DNA from: a virus
Reading direction: 5' to 3' (one strand)
DNA length: 31,078 nucleotides
Virus record (IMG/VR): IMGVR_UViG_3300030117_006606
Span: 1-31,078 of that record
Below the pieces are notes generated by a model. The model saw only the letters and a program-made list of their open reading frames with translations, was not told the DNA's origin and did no database searches. The position numbers and the translations under genes are program-made. Each line of letters starts with the position of its first letter. Positions within the stretch are counted from its first letter, which is position 1. Shown here in pieces: positions 1-6,467 of this stretch.

Positions 1-320
1 CCGAGCATAGATAGATAATGAATTGTGGTGAGTAAGTGTGTGTGAACACGCTCAAATAGGTTGAGGGTATTTCCTCGTATCCTCAGCCTATATTTTTATT
101 AAGCCAATAACTAATCCTCCTGTCGATGTGGGAGAAAGGGTAGAAATACTTCAGCACTCAACAGACAGGGAAAATAAGTCCAAACTGATTCGTAGATGAT
201 GCCTTGGCAAAGGAATATGTTAGGCTAAAATGAGAGTGAGGTGGTTACAATAAAATCCTTAATGACCTGTTATTGTTGGTACAGCTCTCACAAATTTAAT
301 TAACTAAAGGAGAAACTATC
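1..320 (+). ncRNA. Gene-free leader, candidate structured RNA
   Basis: No open frame of useful length begins here. By hand count, 111-170 is about 48% GC in a genome that is otherwise near 30%. Several helices can be drawn: 56-69 with 78-91, 119-124 with 164-169, a GGGUA-GAAA-UACUU hairpin at 138-151 capped by a GNRA tetraloop, CCTT/AAGG at 202-213, 231-237 with 284-290, and 247-253 with 270-276. AGGT at 239-242 could also pair with ACCT at 265-268 inside the last loop, as a pseudoknot. I recognise no RNA family. It could be a stand-alone RNA, or the 5' leader of the rightward early operon that starts at 321. A GATAAT at 14-19 could be a -10 box, but its -35 partner would lie outside the window. 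Confidence 0.4.
56..91 (+). terminator. 14-bp hairpin followed by a T-rich run
   Basis: Bases 56-69 pair with 78-91 without a break (14 pairs, two of them G-U) around an 8-base loop, and are followed by tatttttatt. This is the shape of an intrinsic terminator for a transcript coming from the left of the window. The right arm (85-90) can also pair with 221-226, so it could instead be one arm of a larger switching RNA. Sequence evidence alone does not decide between the two. Confidence 0.35.
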
Positions 321-533
321 ATGAATGAAAGAACATTCACTAATAATGAAGAGATAGATGAGAATAAAAGACATCAAATCCTTCCAATAAGAAGTACTAT
401 AGCTAAAGAAATATTTGAAGCTGAAGCAAGGTTTAATGTAAAGGTTGTTGCTATAGCCTTTCGTCAAAAAGATTCAGGTAAGCCTGATTACAATGTTGAA
501 TTAATAATAGATGATGGTGGTAGCTATGAGTGA
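321..533 (+). CDS. Hypothetical early protein, 70 aa
   Basis: First gene of the rightward block. The ATG follows AAAGGAG at a good distance. The protein is small, charged and probably soluble: the N-terminal half is helical and acidic, and the C-terminal half alternates like beta strands (VKVVAIAFRQ, then NVELIIDDGG). No cysteine pair, signal peptide or membrane segment is visible. I do not recognise a family. Its stop overlaps the start of the next short gene, so it is co-translated with the small-protein cluster that runs to 1763. Position at the head of an early operon is compatible with a host-takeover peptide, but nothing in the sequence shows this. Confidence 0.7.
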   Translation: MNERTFTNNEEIDENKRHQILPIRSTIAKEIFEAEARFNVKVVAIAFRQKDSGKPDYNVELIIDDGGSYE

Positions 534-636
534 TGCTATGTATGATTTAATATATCTAATAGATATGGTATCAAGTATGATATTTCATATAAGTATAGCT
601 ATTTGTGTAATAATTATAACTTGGAGGAAAATATAA
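526..636 (+). CDS. 36-aa single-pass membrane peptide
   Basis: A very short frame that starts inside the end of the gene before it (ATG at 526, previous stop at 531-533) and ends in a TAATG overlap with the gene after it (shared base 636). Both junctions are typical of translational coupling, the main reason to believe it. Residues about 14-32 form one hydrophobic helix (SSMIFHISIAICVIIIT) followed by a short basic end (WRKI), which suggests an inner-membrane peptide with a cytoplasmic C-terminus. The upstream ribosome site is weak (GGTGG). No family is recognised; such peptides in early phage operons are sometimes exclusion or host-modifying factors. Confidence 0.5.
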   Translation: MSDAMYDLIYLIDMVSSMIFHISIAICVIIITWRKI

Positions 637-791
637 TGCTACTATGCAGATGGTGTAAAAGAACAATAGCCAATGCAGGTAATCCACAAATTATATATTC
701 TGATTGTAACGACTGTAGAAACTCACACAATAAGAGGAAGGAACAATATGGCAGAGTTGGCAAAATTCCCAAAAAAAGGGAAATCAAATAA
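636..791 (+). CDS. Small zinc-finger protein, 51 aa
   Basis: The start at 636 is chosen because TTGGAGG lies just upstream; an in-frame ATG at 603 has no such site. Two cysteine pairs, C4-x2-C7 and C24-x2-C27, spaced by 16 residues, form a probable zinc-binding knuckle. The rest is basic (KRKEQYGRVGKIPKKR), consistent with nucleic-acid binding. Phage genomes carry many such mini zinc proteins of unknown role. It overlaps the next gene, which starts at 748 in another frame. Confidence 0.65.
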   Translation: MLLCRWCKRTIANAGNPQIIYSDCNDCRNSHNKRKEQYGRVGKIPKKREIK

Positions 792-930
792 AGTAAAAGA
801 AAAGAAACTCACTACACATGATAGACGTATGAAATCTATTAAACTATTAAATGGTAAGTATAATGGTTGGTGGATATATCAATACGCTATGAATGAGTTT
901 AGTTTAATGAGAAAAAAGAACAGGAGATAG
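748..930 (+). CDS. Basic hypothetical protein, 60 aa
   Basis: The ATG at 748 follows AAGAGGAAGGAAC and is preferred to the in-frame ATG at 673, which lies deep inside the preceding gene. The N-terminal 30 residues are very lysine-rich (KFPKKGKSNKVKEKK), followed by an aromatic patch (YNGWWIYQY) and another basic end. Probably a nucleic-acid-binding or protein-binding accessory factor; no family recognised. It overlaps the previous zinc protein by 44 bases. Confidence 0.55.
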   Translation: MAELAKFPKKGKSNKVKEKKLTTHDRRMKSIKLLNGKYNGWWIYQYAMNEFSLMRKKNRR

Positions 931-934
931 TAAT

Positions 935-1138
935 ATGAGCAAAGTGTTTGATCACATGAATGATAAAGCTATGTTCGATGTTGTACCTACAATGGGTGAG
1001 GTAGAATACGAACTAAGTGTAGAAAAAGACCTTAAAGAAGCTGAGGATCTATTGAGGAAAATAGAAGCTAATAGTAATCCAGCTTACATAAAGGAATTAG
1101 TAGATAAATATTTTAAAAACAAAGAAGAGGAGAAGTAA
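935..1138 (+). CDS. Acidic helical hypothetical protein, 67 aa
   Basis: The start follows CAGGAG. The sequence is mostly charged and helical (KDLKEAEDLLRKIEAN, then IKELVDKYFKNKEEEK), with no cysteine or membrane segment. Its TAA shares a base with the ATG of the next gene (TAATG at 1136-1140), so the two are probably translated together. No family recognised. Confidence 0.6.
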   Translation: MSKVFDHMNDKAMFDVVPTMGEVEYELSVEKDLKEAEDLLRKIEANSNPAYIKELVDKYFKNKEEEK

Positions 1139-1512
1139 TGGGATTTGATCTAAGTGGTATTAAACCAACATCAGAAGAAGGACACTATTTTAGAGCTAAT
1201 GTATGGTATTGGAGACCTATATGGGCTTTTGTTAGGCAACAATTTCCTGATTTGTTAACGCTAAAGCAAATACAAGGTGGTGAATACAATGATGGTACTG
1301 TAATTGATGCTAAACAAGCTACTAAAATAGGTAATTATATAATTGACAATGTTACTGAAATAGCTGAAGGCATTGATGATTATGAAAAGCAAAGAAAAGC
1401 AGATAAAGAAAAAGATCCTGACAACTTTGGTGCAAGTTATCCTATGAACTTGGAATTAATGTTAGAATTTGCTTCATTCTGTAAAAACTCAGGAGGATTT
1501 GAGATATGGTAA
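1138..1512 (+). CDS. Conserved phage protein of unknown function, 124 aa
   Basis: The opening GFDLSGIKPTSEEGHYF followed by ANVWYWRPIWAFV resembles a small conserved phage/plasmid family in which 'GFDlyG-P-E-G-YFRnnVWyWRPLW' is the signature; its function is not known. The middle carries a conserved-looking GGEYNDGTVID segment, the C-terminal half is helical, and it ends with ASFCKNSGGFEIW. The ribosome site AGAGGAG lies in the end of the previous gene. It overlaps the following gene by 7 bases. Family resemblance is from memory of the motif, not from a search. Confidence 0.7.
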   Translation: MGFDLSGIKPTSEEGHYFRANVWYWRPIWAFVRQQFPDLLTLKQIQGGEYNDGTVIDAKQATKIGNYIIDNVTEIAEGIDDYEKQRKADKEKDPDNFGASYPMNLELMLEFASFCKNSGGFEIW

Positions 1513-1763
1513 GTGTAAGAGATGATTGGACTAATCTTGCTCAAAGCCTATTGCAAGGTAGAAGAATAGTAAGGGTAGAATACATGAGTGATTTAGAAGC
1601 CCAAGAAAATATGTGGTATAAAGTACCTATTACATTAGTATTAGACAATGATACTAGAATTATAGTATCTATGGATGATGAATGTAATGACGGTGGATCT
1701 CTTATAGCTAAAAATATAGATGGAAGAGAATATATTATACCTGTATTAAGAATAAACGAATAA
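1506..1763 (+). CDS. Hypothetical protein, 85 aa
   Basis: Begins inside the end of the preceding gene with an AGGAGG site at about 1491-1496. The predicted fold is mixed: a short helix (DDWTNLAQSLLQ), then beta-like stretches (RRIVRVEYM, ITLVLDNDTRIIVSMDD) and a C-terminal strand. The alternating pattern suggests a small beta-barrel or sandwich, but I recognise no family. It is co-transcribed with the small-protein cluster before it. Confidence 0.6.
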   Translation: MVSVRDDWTNLAQSLLQGRRIVRVEYMSDLEAQENMWYKVPITLVLDNDTRIIVSMDDECNDGGSLIAKNIDGREYIIPVLRINE

Positions 1764-1782
1764 AATACATAGAAAGGAATGT

Positions 1783-2133
1783 ATGGAAAACTTTAATAAG
1801 AAAGTAAGTGAAAGAATAGGTAATATAAAAGCTATGTTAGGTACTCTTGACGCTGTAAAAAAACATTTAGAAGAAACTAAATTATTTTTATCAGAATTAT
1901 ATCTAGATGAAGATGATAAAGTTGCTGGAAAGATAGATGTTAAAGAAATAAAAGAATCATTAGAAGATGCTTATGAGTTTTTAGAATCTATTAAAAGTTC
2001 AGCAGATGAAGTATCATACTCTATAGACAACTCAAGGGATGAGGTAGATGGAGTAAGATACTCTTGTGATGATATGTCTGTTGCCTTAGACAGGATTAAG
2101 GATAAAATAGAAGGAATATCCAATAAAAAGTAG
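1783..2133 (+). CDS. Acidic coiled-coil protein, 116 aa
   Basis: The start is preceded by AGAAAGGA. The whole chain has helical heptad character (VSERIGNIKAMLGTLDAV, IKESLEDAYEFLESIKSS, VALDRIKDKIEGI) with a high acidic content, so an elongated helical bundle or dimer is expected. No enzyme motif is visible. It sits directly before the recombination ATPase and may be an accessory or unrelated early factor. A 48-base gap containing a short perfect inverted repeat separates it from the next gene. Confidence 0.6.
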   Translation: MENFNKKVSERIGNIKAMLGTLDAVKKHLEETKLFLSELYLDEDDKVAGKIDVKEIKESLEDAYEFLESIKSSADEVSYSIDNSRDEVDGVRYSCDDMSVALDRIKDKIEGISNKK

Positions 2134-2145
2134 TATATTATATAC
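2133..2145 (+). promoter_or_regulatory. 13-base AT inverted repeat before the ATPase gene
   Basis: gtatattatatac is a perfect inverted repeat around its central T. It can extrude as a 5-bp stem with a 3-base loop. It starts on the last base of the preceding stop codon and lies 36 bases before the next start. It could be an operator, or, if the giant protein is a virion RNA polymerase, a hairpin promoter of the kind known for N4. A chance AT-rich palindrome is also possible. Confidence 0.2.
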
Positions 2146-2181
2146 CCTTATTTTTAACAAAAAACACAAGAAAGGAGTTTT

Positions 2182-2928
2182 ATGAAAACACTTTATGTCG
2201 ATTTAGAAAATGGATATAAAAGTCTTGGTAGTGCTGAAGACATTAAAAAGATGTTTGGATACAATCATCTGTCATTTGAGACTTTCACAGACTTTGGTTC
2301 ATTTGTCAAACAATTATGGACTCGTCAACAAGTAGAGAAAGTAATTGATATTGATGGAGTAAAAGTAAAACAAAAATCCTGGGAAGTCAAACCAGTTGCT
2401 GGTACATCAGTAGAATGCCTTGCCATAGACACAGGTAGTGAAATGGCTAAAAAGTATGTAAGAGAGCTAAAAGGCAATAATGATACCTTAAAACTACAAC
2501 AATGGGGAAAACTAAAAGATAAATTAGATAGTTTCTTTTCTTTTATAAACTCTATACCAAGTAGTTTAATAGTTAACTGCCACAGTAAATCTGAAATGGA
2601 TAGTGAGAACGGAGTAATCCGTATGCTACCATATATTGAGGGTTCTACTAAAGTGGATGTAGGTAAATGGTTTGATTTTGTTCTTTATACTAAAGTTGTA
2701 AAGAGAAAAGGTGGTGACAGAGAATATGTTTGGGTAACAGCAAGAGACGAACATTATTGTCATGCAAAAGATAGAAGCCAATTATTAGATAGTGAAACCC
2801 CTCAAAATTATCAAACATTAATAGATGTTGCTAAGAAAAAGGGATGGGATTCATTTAAAGTATTAGTAATTGGAGAACCTGGCAGTGGTAAAACACTAAG
2901 CCTTAAAACACTAAAGAAAGGAGCCTAA
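2182..2928 (+). CDS. Sak4/RecA-like ATPase with permuted Walker A
   Basis: A P-loop ATPase of the RecA-like Sak4/AAA_24 type used by phages for single-strand annealing or recombination. The usual order is Walker A, then a TLYVDLENG-type strand, then Walker B. Here the chain begins with that second strand (KTLYVDLENGYKSL, residues 2-15), has a Walker-B-like CLAIDT around D83 and a sensor-like VNCHSK near H134, and ends with Walker A itself: GEPGSGKT at residues 231-238, ten residues before the stop. Joining the C-terminus to the N-terminus recreates a normal Sak4 start. The ATG has a strong AAGAAAGGAG site, and the next gene begins 2 bases after the stop, so the ends look genuine. Its neighbour is an SSB-like protein, as expected for a Sak4 pair. 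Confidence 0.8.
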   Translation: MKTLYVDLENGYKSLGSAEDIKKMFGYNHLSFETFTDFGSFVKQLWTRQQVEKVIDIDGVKVKQKSWEVKPVAGTSVECLAIDTGSEMAKKYVRELKGNNDTLKLQQWGKLKDKLDSFFSFINSIPSSLIVNCHSKSEMDSENGVIRMLPYIEGSTKVDVGKWFDFVLYTKVVKRKGGDREYVWVTARDEHYCHAKDRSQLLDSETPQNYQTLIDVAKKKGWDSFKVLVIGEPGSGKTLSLKTLKKGA

Positions 2929-2929
2929 T

Positions 2930-3445
2930 ATGGCACTTGTATTATCAGAAAGTAAAACAGCTTCATTTTCAACAGGCTGGAAACAAGCTAAAATAATCAA
3001 ATGCAAAACAGGAGATTATAATGGTACTAAATTCTACGATATGTGGTTTGAAGGATTACCTGAAAACATGAATTGTAGAGTATGGGAAACTAGAAACAAG
3101 GACGGAGAAGAGTTTAGTATAGCTAACTTAATTCGTTATTCTAATCCTGATATTATTGAAGAAATGGATAATAGTAATGGGTCTAATGTAGTTAAAGTAG
3201 ACGATTCACCTTCTTCATTAGTAGGTAAAGAGTTATTAATCTATATCTTTAGAAACGATGAAGGATATGGTAGAATATCTCAAAAAGTAGTACCTGCTAA
3301 ACCATTTAAGAATGCTATCAATGATATTAATGAAAATACTATTGAAGCAATGAAAGCATCAACTGAGAAATGGGAAAACTCAAAGCTTAGTAATGCTAAT
3401 GGTGTAGTAAATGATAGTTCTGAAACTGCAGAGATGCCGTTTTAA
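2930..3445 (+). CDS. SSB-like single-stranded DNA-binding protein
   Basis: 171 aa, starting right after the ATPase with AAGGAG upstream. The first about 125 residues are rich in beta strands with aromatic residues (FYDMWFEGLPENMNCRVWE, LLIYIFRNDEGYGRIS), as in an OB fold. The C-terminal tail is long, polar and low in complexity, and ends in acidic-hydrophobic ETAEMPF, much like the DIPF tip by which SSBs recruit partner proteins. Its pairing with a Sak4-type ATPase and, downstream, a primase-helicase fits a role in coating single strands during replication and recombination. Family assignment rests on tail, size and context, not a clear motif match. Confidence 0.65.
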   Translation: MALVLSESKTASFSTGWKQAKIIKCKTGDYNGTKFYDMWFEGLPENMNCRVWETRNKDGEEFSIANLIRYSNPDIIEEMDNSNGSNVVKVDDSPSSLVGKELLIYIFRNDEGYGRISQKVVPAKPFKNAINDINENTIEAMKASTEKWENSKLSNANGVVNDSSETAEMPF

Positions 3446-3461
3446 TTAATCTGAACTAAAT

Positions 3462-3616
3462 ATATCCCTGTTATAGTAGTTATTTGAATCATGAGCTGTT
3501 GGATATACCTGTAAAGATGAGCCACAAGGGCAAGTCCCCTGGACGAACTTTATAGAAAAGACAGGAGTTGGTGATCTAGATATTATCTTTCTGACCAAAG
3601 ACTATAGCAGGGATAT
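3462..3616 (+). ncRNA. Candidate structured RNA closed by a 16-bp stem
   Basis: Bases 3462-3477 pair continuously with 3601-3616 (16 pairs, one G-U). Inside, CCTG 3508-3511 pairs with CAGG 3562-3565 and is extended by TAAAG 3512-3516 with CTTTA 3548-3552. That arm ends in a CCA/TGG plus GGG/CCC hairpin at 3522-3542. A second arm has TTGGT 3568-3572 with ACCAA 3594-3598 over a short AGAT/ATCT hairpin. By hand count 3501-3560 is 45% GC, well above its surroundings. No coding frame fits. The closing stem ends about 10 bases before the ribosome site of the GTG-started gene at 3639, so it may be a cis-acting leader or a separately made RNA. I do not recognise a family. Confidence 0.5.
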
Positions 3617-3638
3617 TTCATATTAGAAAGGAAAACCT

Positions 3639-3902
3639 GTGACAATAAAAACCCACATTATAAATTATCTTACATTTTTAAATCAAGTAGGTATAGAAGA
3701 GTTTAAAACATCTGATATACAAAATTTATCTGAACGATCTGTTAAATTTGCCAAAGGATCAGGAAGAAGAAGGTTAGGCTCACCATCAACATACGAGAGA
3801 ACTTTCAGACAATTAAGACAAGACAATAAAATAATTATAGAAAGAAAGAGAGGAATAAAGAATGAAGCAGAAGCAACATGGATTATTAAAGGGATTAAAT
3901 GA
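3639..3902 (+). CDS. Winged-helix-like DNA-binding protein, 87 aa
   Basis: Starts with GTG after AGAAAGGA. The chain reads as three helices and a wing: IINYLTFLNQVG, IQNLSERSV, then a basic loop GSGRRRLGSPSTYERTFRQLRQ and a strand pair KIIIERKRG...ATWIIKGI. This layout matches small winged-helix regulators and recombination or replication accessory proteins of phages. The structured leader immediately upstream and the weaker GTG start would suit self-limited expression. The precise role is unknown. It overlaps the next gene by 41 bases. Confidence 0.55.
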   Translation: MTIKTHIINYLTFLNQVGIEEFKTSDIQNLSERSVKFAKGSGRRRLGSPSTYERTFRQLRQDNKIIIERKRGIKNEAEATWIIKGIK

Positions 3903-4197
3903 TCATATTATCCAAGATTTAGAAAATGTTTTATTTGACTTGAATAATGGAAGAGTCTATGATGCAATGAAAGACTTGACTAACATAATTTCTGATTTAA
4001 AAAAGGGATTAAATAGTATAATAAATCCTTTAATGAATATAGTTGATATGTATTTAGATGAAGAACAAAACCATTATGAGGAATCTGTTGCTATGAATAA
4101 ATTTAAAAATGGTGGTGAAAAAAATCACATATTTCACGATTTATTAGCTATATCTCATTGGATTAAAGAAAACCATACAATGAAGGAGGAAAAATGA
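3862..4197 (+). CDS. Helical hypothetical protein, 111 aa
   Basis: The ATG at 3862 lies inside the end of the preceding gene but has GAGAGG at a good distance, so the long overlap looks real. The protein is almost all helix (IIQDLENVLFDLNNG, AMKDLTNIISDLKKGLNSI, MNIVDMYLDEEQ), without cysteines or membrane segments. It ends in an ATGA overlap with the primase-helicase, which suggests coupled translation and perhaps a helper role in replication. No family recognised. Confidence 0.55.
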   Translation: MKQKQHGLLKGLNDHIIQDLENVLFDLNNGRVYDAMKDLTNIISDLKKGLNSIINPLMNIVDMYLDEEQNHYEESVAMNKFKNGGEKNHIFHDLLAISHWIKENHTMKEEK

Positions 4198-5963
4198 TTA
4201 GAGAATTTGCCTTTGGTTTTGCTAACAGACATTATTTCCAAGATAGTAATAATGCAGTAAAATGGGAATGTGTAGCTAAAGATACATTTATTAGTTTATT
4301 CGCCTATGATACAGATGTAGAATTATACTTTGAAGATAATAAAACATTAGCAGGGTATGATGGATTAATATATATGCCTAAAGAGTTTTTATTAGATGTA
4401 GATGGTAAAAACATAGAAGATGCACAAAAGAAAACATTATCATTAGTAAGTTTACTTAAAAAGAAAGGTATACCTATAAATATATACTTTTCTGGTAGAG
4501 GATTTCATGTTGGTATCCCTGATAAAGCATTTAAATGGAAACCATGCTCTGATTTACATCTAAAAGTAAAAGATGAATTAAAATCTCATGGTATATTTCA
4601 ATATGCTGATCCTTCAGTAACAGATAAAACAAGGATAATACGCCTTAATAATACTCTTAATTCTAAATCAAGATTATGGAAAGTAAGAGTAACTGAAACA
4701 GAACTAACAACATCAAGTGGTTTGCAAATAGAATTACTTGCTAAAAAGCCAAGAACTGATGTTAAACCTGTACCATTTGAAGATTGTAATCCTGTATTTG
4801 ATGTAATGGTTAGAGAAACTAAAAAATCTACTGTTAAATATCAAGCTGAAGTAGGTATGAATCCTGATCCTGTAAACTTTCCCTGTATACAAAGTATGCT
4901 AGAAGGTGTATCATATGGAGGTAGACATGCTACAGCATTAAGAATAGCTTCTTGGATGAGATGGCTATATCCTGAAAATGTAGTAAGACTAATAATGGAA
5001 GATTGGAGACAAAGAGTTGATAATCCTGATCATCCATTAAAGAAGCCTGAGATAGATAAAATAGTTACTGATTGCTATAAAGGACACAATGGACAAGGTT
5101 ATAGATATGGTTGTAAAGACCTTATTATGGATAAACATTGTAAATCTTCATGCAAATTATATAAATCTAAAAAGTCTCAATCATTAATGGATGCAAGTCA
5201 AATGGAACAAGATTTTATTAACTTTTTATCATCAGATGTAAAACCTTTAAATCTTGGTTCATTATATGGTGAAGATCTTCCTATATATCCTGGTGAATTG
5301 GTAGTATTACAAGCACCACCTAAAACTATGAAAACTATGTTAATACAGAATTGGGTAAATGCTTTTAAGAAACCAACATACTTTCTTGAATTAGAAATGA
5401 GTCCAAGGCAAATATGGACAAGATTTATAATGATAGAAAAAGGATGGAGTGAAGATGATATAAGAAAGCATTATCTTGAAACATCTAATGGTATATCTAA
5501 TCTATTTCAATGGCTACATGTTGATTATGCACCATGTTATCCTGTAGAATTAGAGAAAAGAATAGCTATGCTACCTGTAAAACCTGAAATAGTAGTAGTA
5601 GATCATATGGGTTTAATGCTTAGCAAACATAGAGACTTAAATATGAAGATGGAAGAAGTAGCAGGTGCTTTAACTGAACTTGCTATTAAACATAATATAA
5701 TAGTCTTTACTGTTTCTGAGATAACTAAACAAGCTATGTCAGAAGGAATTAATATTGCTTCATCAAGAGGTTCTTTTAGAATTGCTTACAATGCAAGTAA
5801 AGTATTTGCTTTAACATCTAAGAAAGACTTACAAGGTAATATTAATCATTTAATGCTGAAAACAGTAGCAAATAGAGAAAGTGGTACACTAAACAAGATG
5901 TTAACTCTTGATAATGTACGTATTAAAGCAATGAATAATAAAGTAACAACGGAGGATTTTTAA
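4194..5963 (+). CDS. AEP primase-DnaB-type helicase fusion
   Basis: 589 aa, with a strong AAGGAGG site. The N-terminal half carries archaeo-eukaryotic primase motifs: DxD at D68/D70, SGRGFH at residues 100-105, and a RIIRLNNTLNSKS segment from R147. A middle region has a probable zinc cluster C307...H315-C316-x3-C320. The C-terminal half resembles a RecA-fold DnaB/Twinkle-like helicase, with Walker B VVVDHMG at D470 and a following helicase-like TVSEITKQ strand. The P-loop at residues 374-381 reads APPKTMKT: the final K-T is kept but the glycine before the lysine is missing. It would prime and unwind at the fork, with the SSB-like protein as partner. Gene order and single-base TAATG coupling to the Gp157-like gene support a replication operon. 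Confidence 0.85.
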   Translation: MIREFAFGFANRHYFQDSNNAVKWECVAKDTFISLFAYDTDVELYFEDNKTLAGYDGLIYMPKEFLLDVDGKNIEDAQKKTLSLVSLLKKKGIPINIYFSGRGFHVGIPDKAFKWKPCSDLHLKVKDELKSHGIFQYADPSVTDKTRIIRLNNTLNSKSRLWKVRVTETELTTSSGLQIELLAKKPRTDVKPVPFEDCNPVFDVMVRETKKSTVKYQAEVGMNPDPVNFPCIQSMLEGVSYGGRHATALRIASWMRWLYPENVVRLIMEDWRQRVDNPDHPLKKPEIDKIVTDCYKGHNGQGYRYGCKDLIMDKHCKSSCKLYKSKKSQSLMDASQMEQDFINFLSSDVKPLNLGSLYGEDLPIYPGELVVLQAPPKTMKTMLIQNWVNAFKKPTYFLELEMSPRQIWTRFIMIEKGWSEDDIRKHYLETSNGISNLFQWLHVDYAPCYPVELEKRIAMLPVKPEIVVVDHMGLMLSKHRDLNMKMEEVAGALTELAIKHNIIVFTVSEITKQAMSEGINIASSRGSFRIAYNASKVFALTSKKDLQGNINHLMLKTVANRESGTLNKMLTLDNVRIKAMNNKVTTEDF

Positions 5964-6454
5964 TGAGTAATAAAAGATCATTTTTAGATATATCAAGCGA
6001 TATAACTGAAACAAAAGCTGACTTTTGGTTATCAGAACAAGAAATAGATGAGAAATTATCTGTTTTATATGATGAATTAGCTGATAAAGAGAATGGAGTC
6101 TATTGGTATTATAAGAATTTAGACAAAACTATAGAGTTAGCTACTGATTATAAGAAACAAATGGATGATAAGATAAAAAAGCTCAAGTATACACAAAAGA
6201 AACTAAAAAGCTTAGTAGTCGATACATATACTGGCTTTGATGAGCTTCCTAAAACTGATGAGTTTAATCCATTAAAGATACTTAAATCAGCATCAGTAGA
6301 AGTAATAGATGAACTTGTTATACCTTCTGAATACTTTATAAAGGTAGAAACATTAAAACTAGATAAAAAGAGGATTCTTGCTGACTTAAAAGATGGCAAA
6401 GAAATACCTGGTTGTGAATTAAAATACAAACCTTATGTAAGAGGTTTAAAATAA
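5963..6454 (+). CDS. Siphovirus Gp157-family protein
   Basis: 163 aa, coupled to the helicase by TAATG. The central part is a long coiled coil (YKKQMDDKIKKLKYTQKKLKSL). The C-terminal part has the family signature of a lysine-rich 'IPxEY...DKxxIxxxLKxGxxIPGxEL' arrangement: VIPSEYFIKVETLKLDKKRI, then LKDGKEIPGCEL. Gp157 proteins are common in phage recombination and replication clusters next to single-strand annealing ATPases and SSBs. The founding member was described as conferring phage resistance when expressed in the host. The molecular role is not known. Family call is confident; function is not. Confidence 0.85.
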   Translation: MSNKRSFLDISSDITETKADFWLSEQEIDEKLSVLYDELADKENGVYWYYKNLDKTIELATDYKKQMDDKIKKLKYTQKKLKSLVVDTYTGFDELPKTDEFNPLKILKSASVEVIDELVIPSEYFIKVETLKLDKKRILADLKDGKEIPGCELKYKPYVRGLK

Positions 6455-6467
6455 GAAAGGAAAAAAC

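Noticed and set aside
3462-3616. Hammerhead ribozyme or group I intron
   Set aside because: GATGAG...ACGAAC looks partly like a hammerhead core, but the flanking strands pair with each other in the wrong topology, and the CUGAUGA sequence is absent. No group I P7 core is seen.
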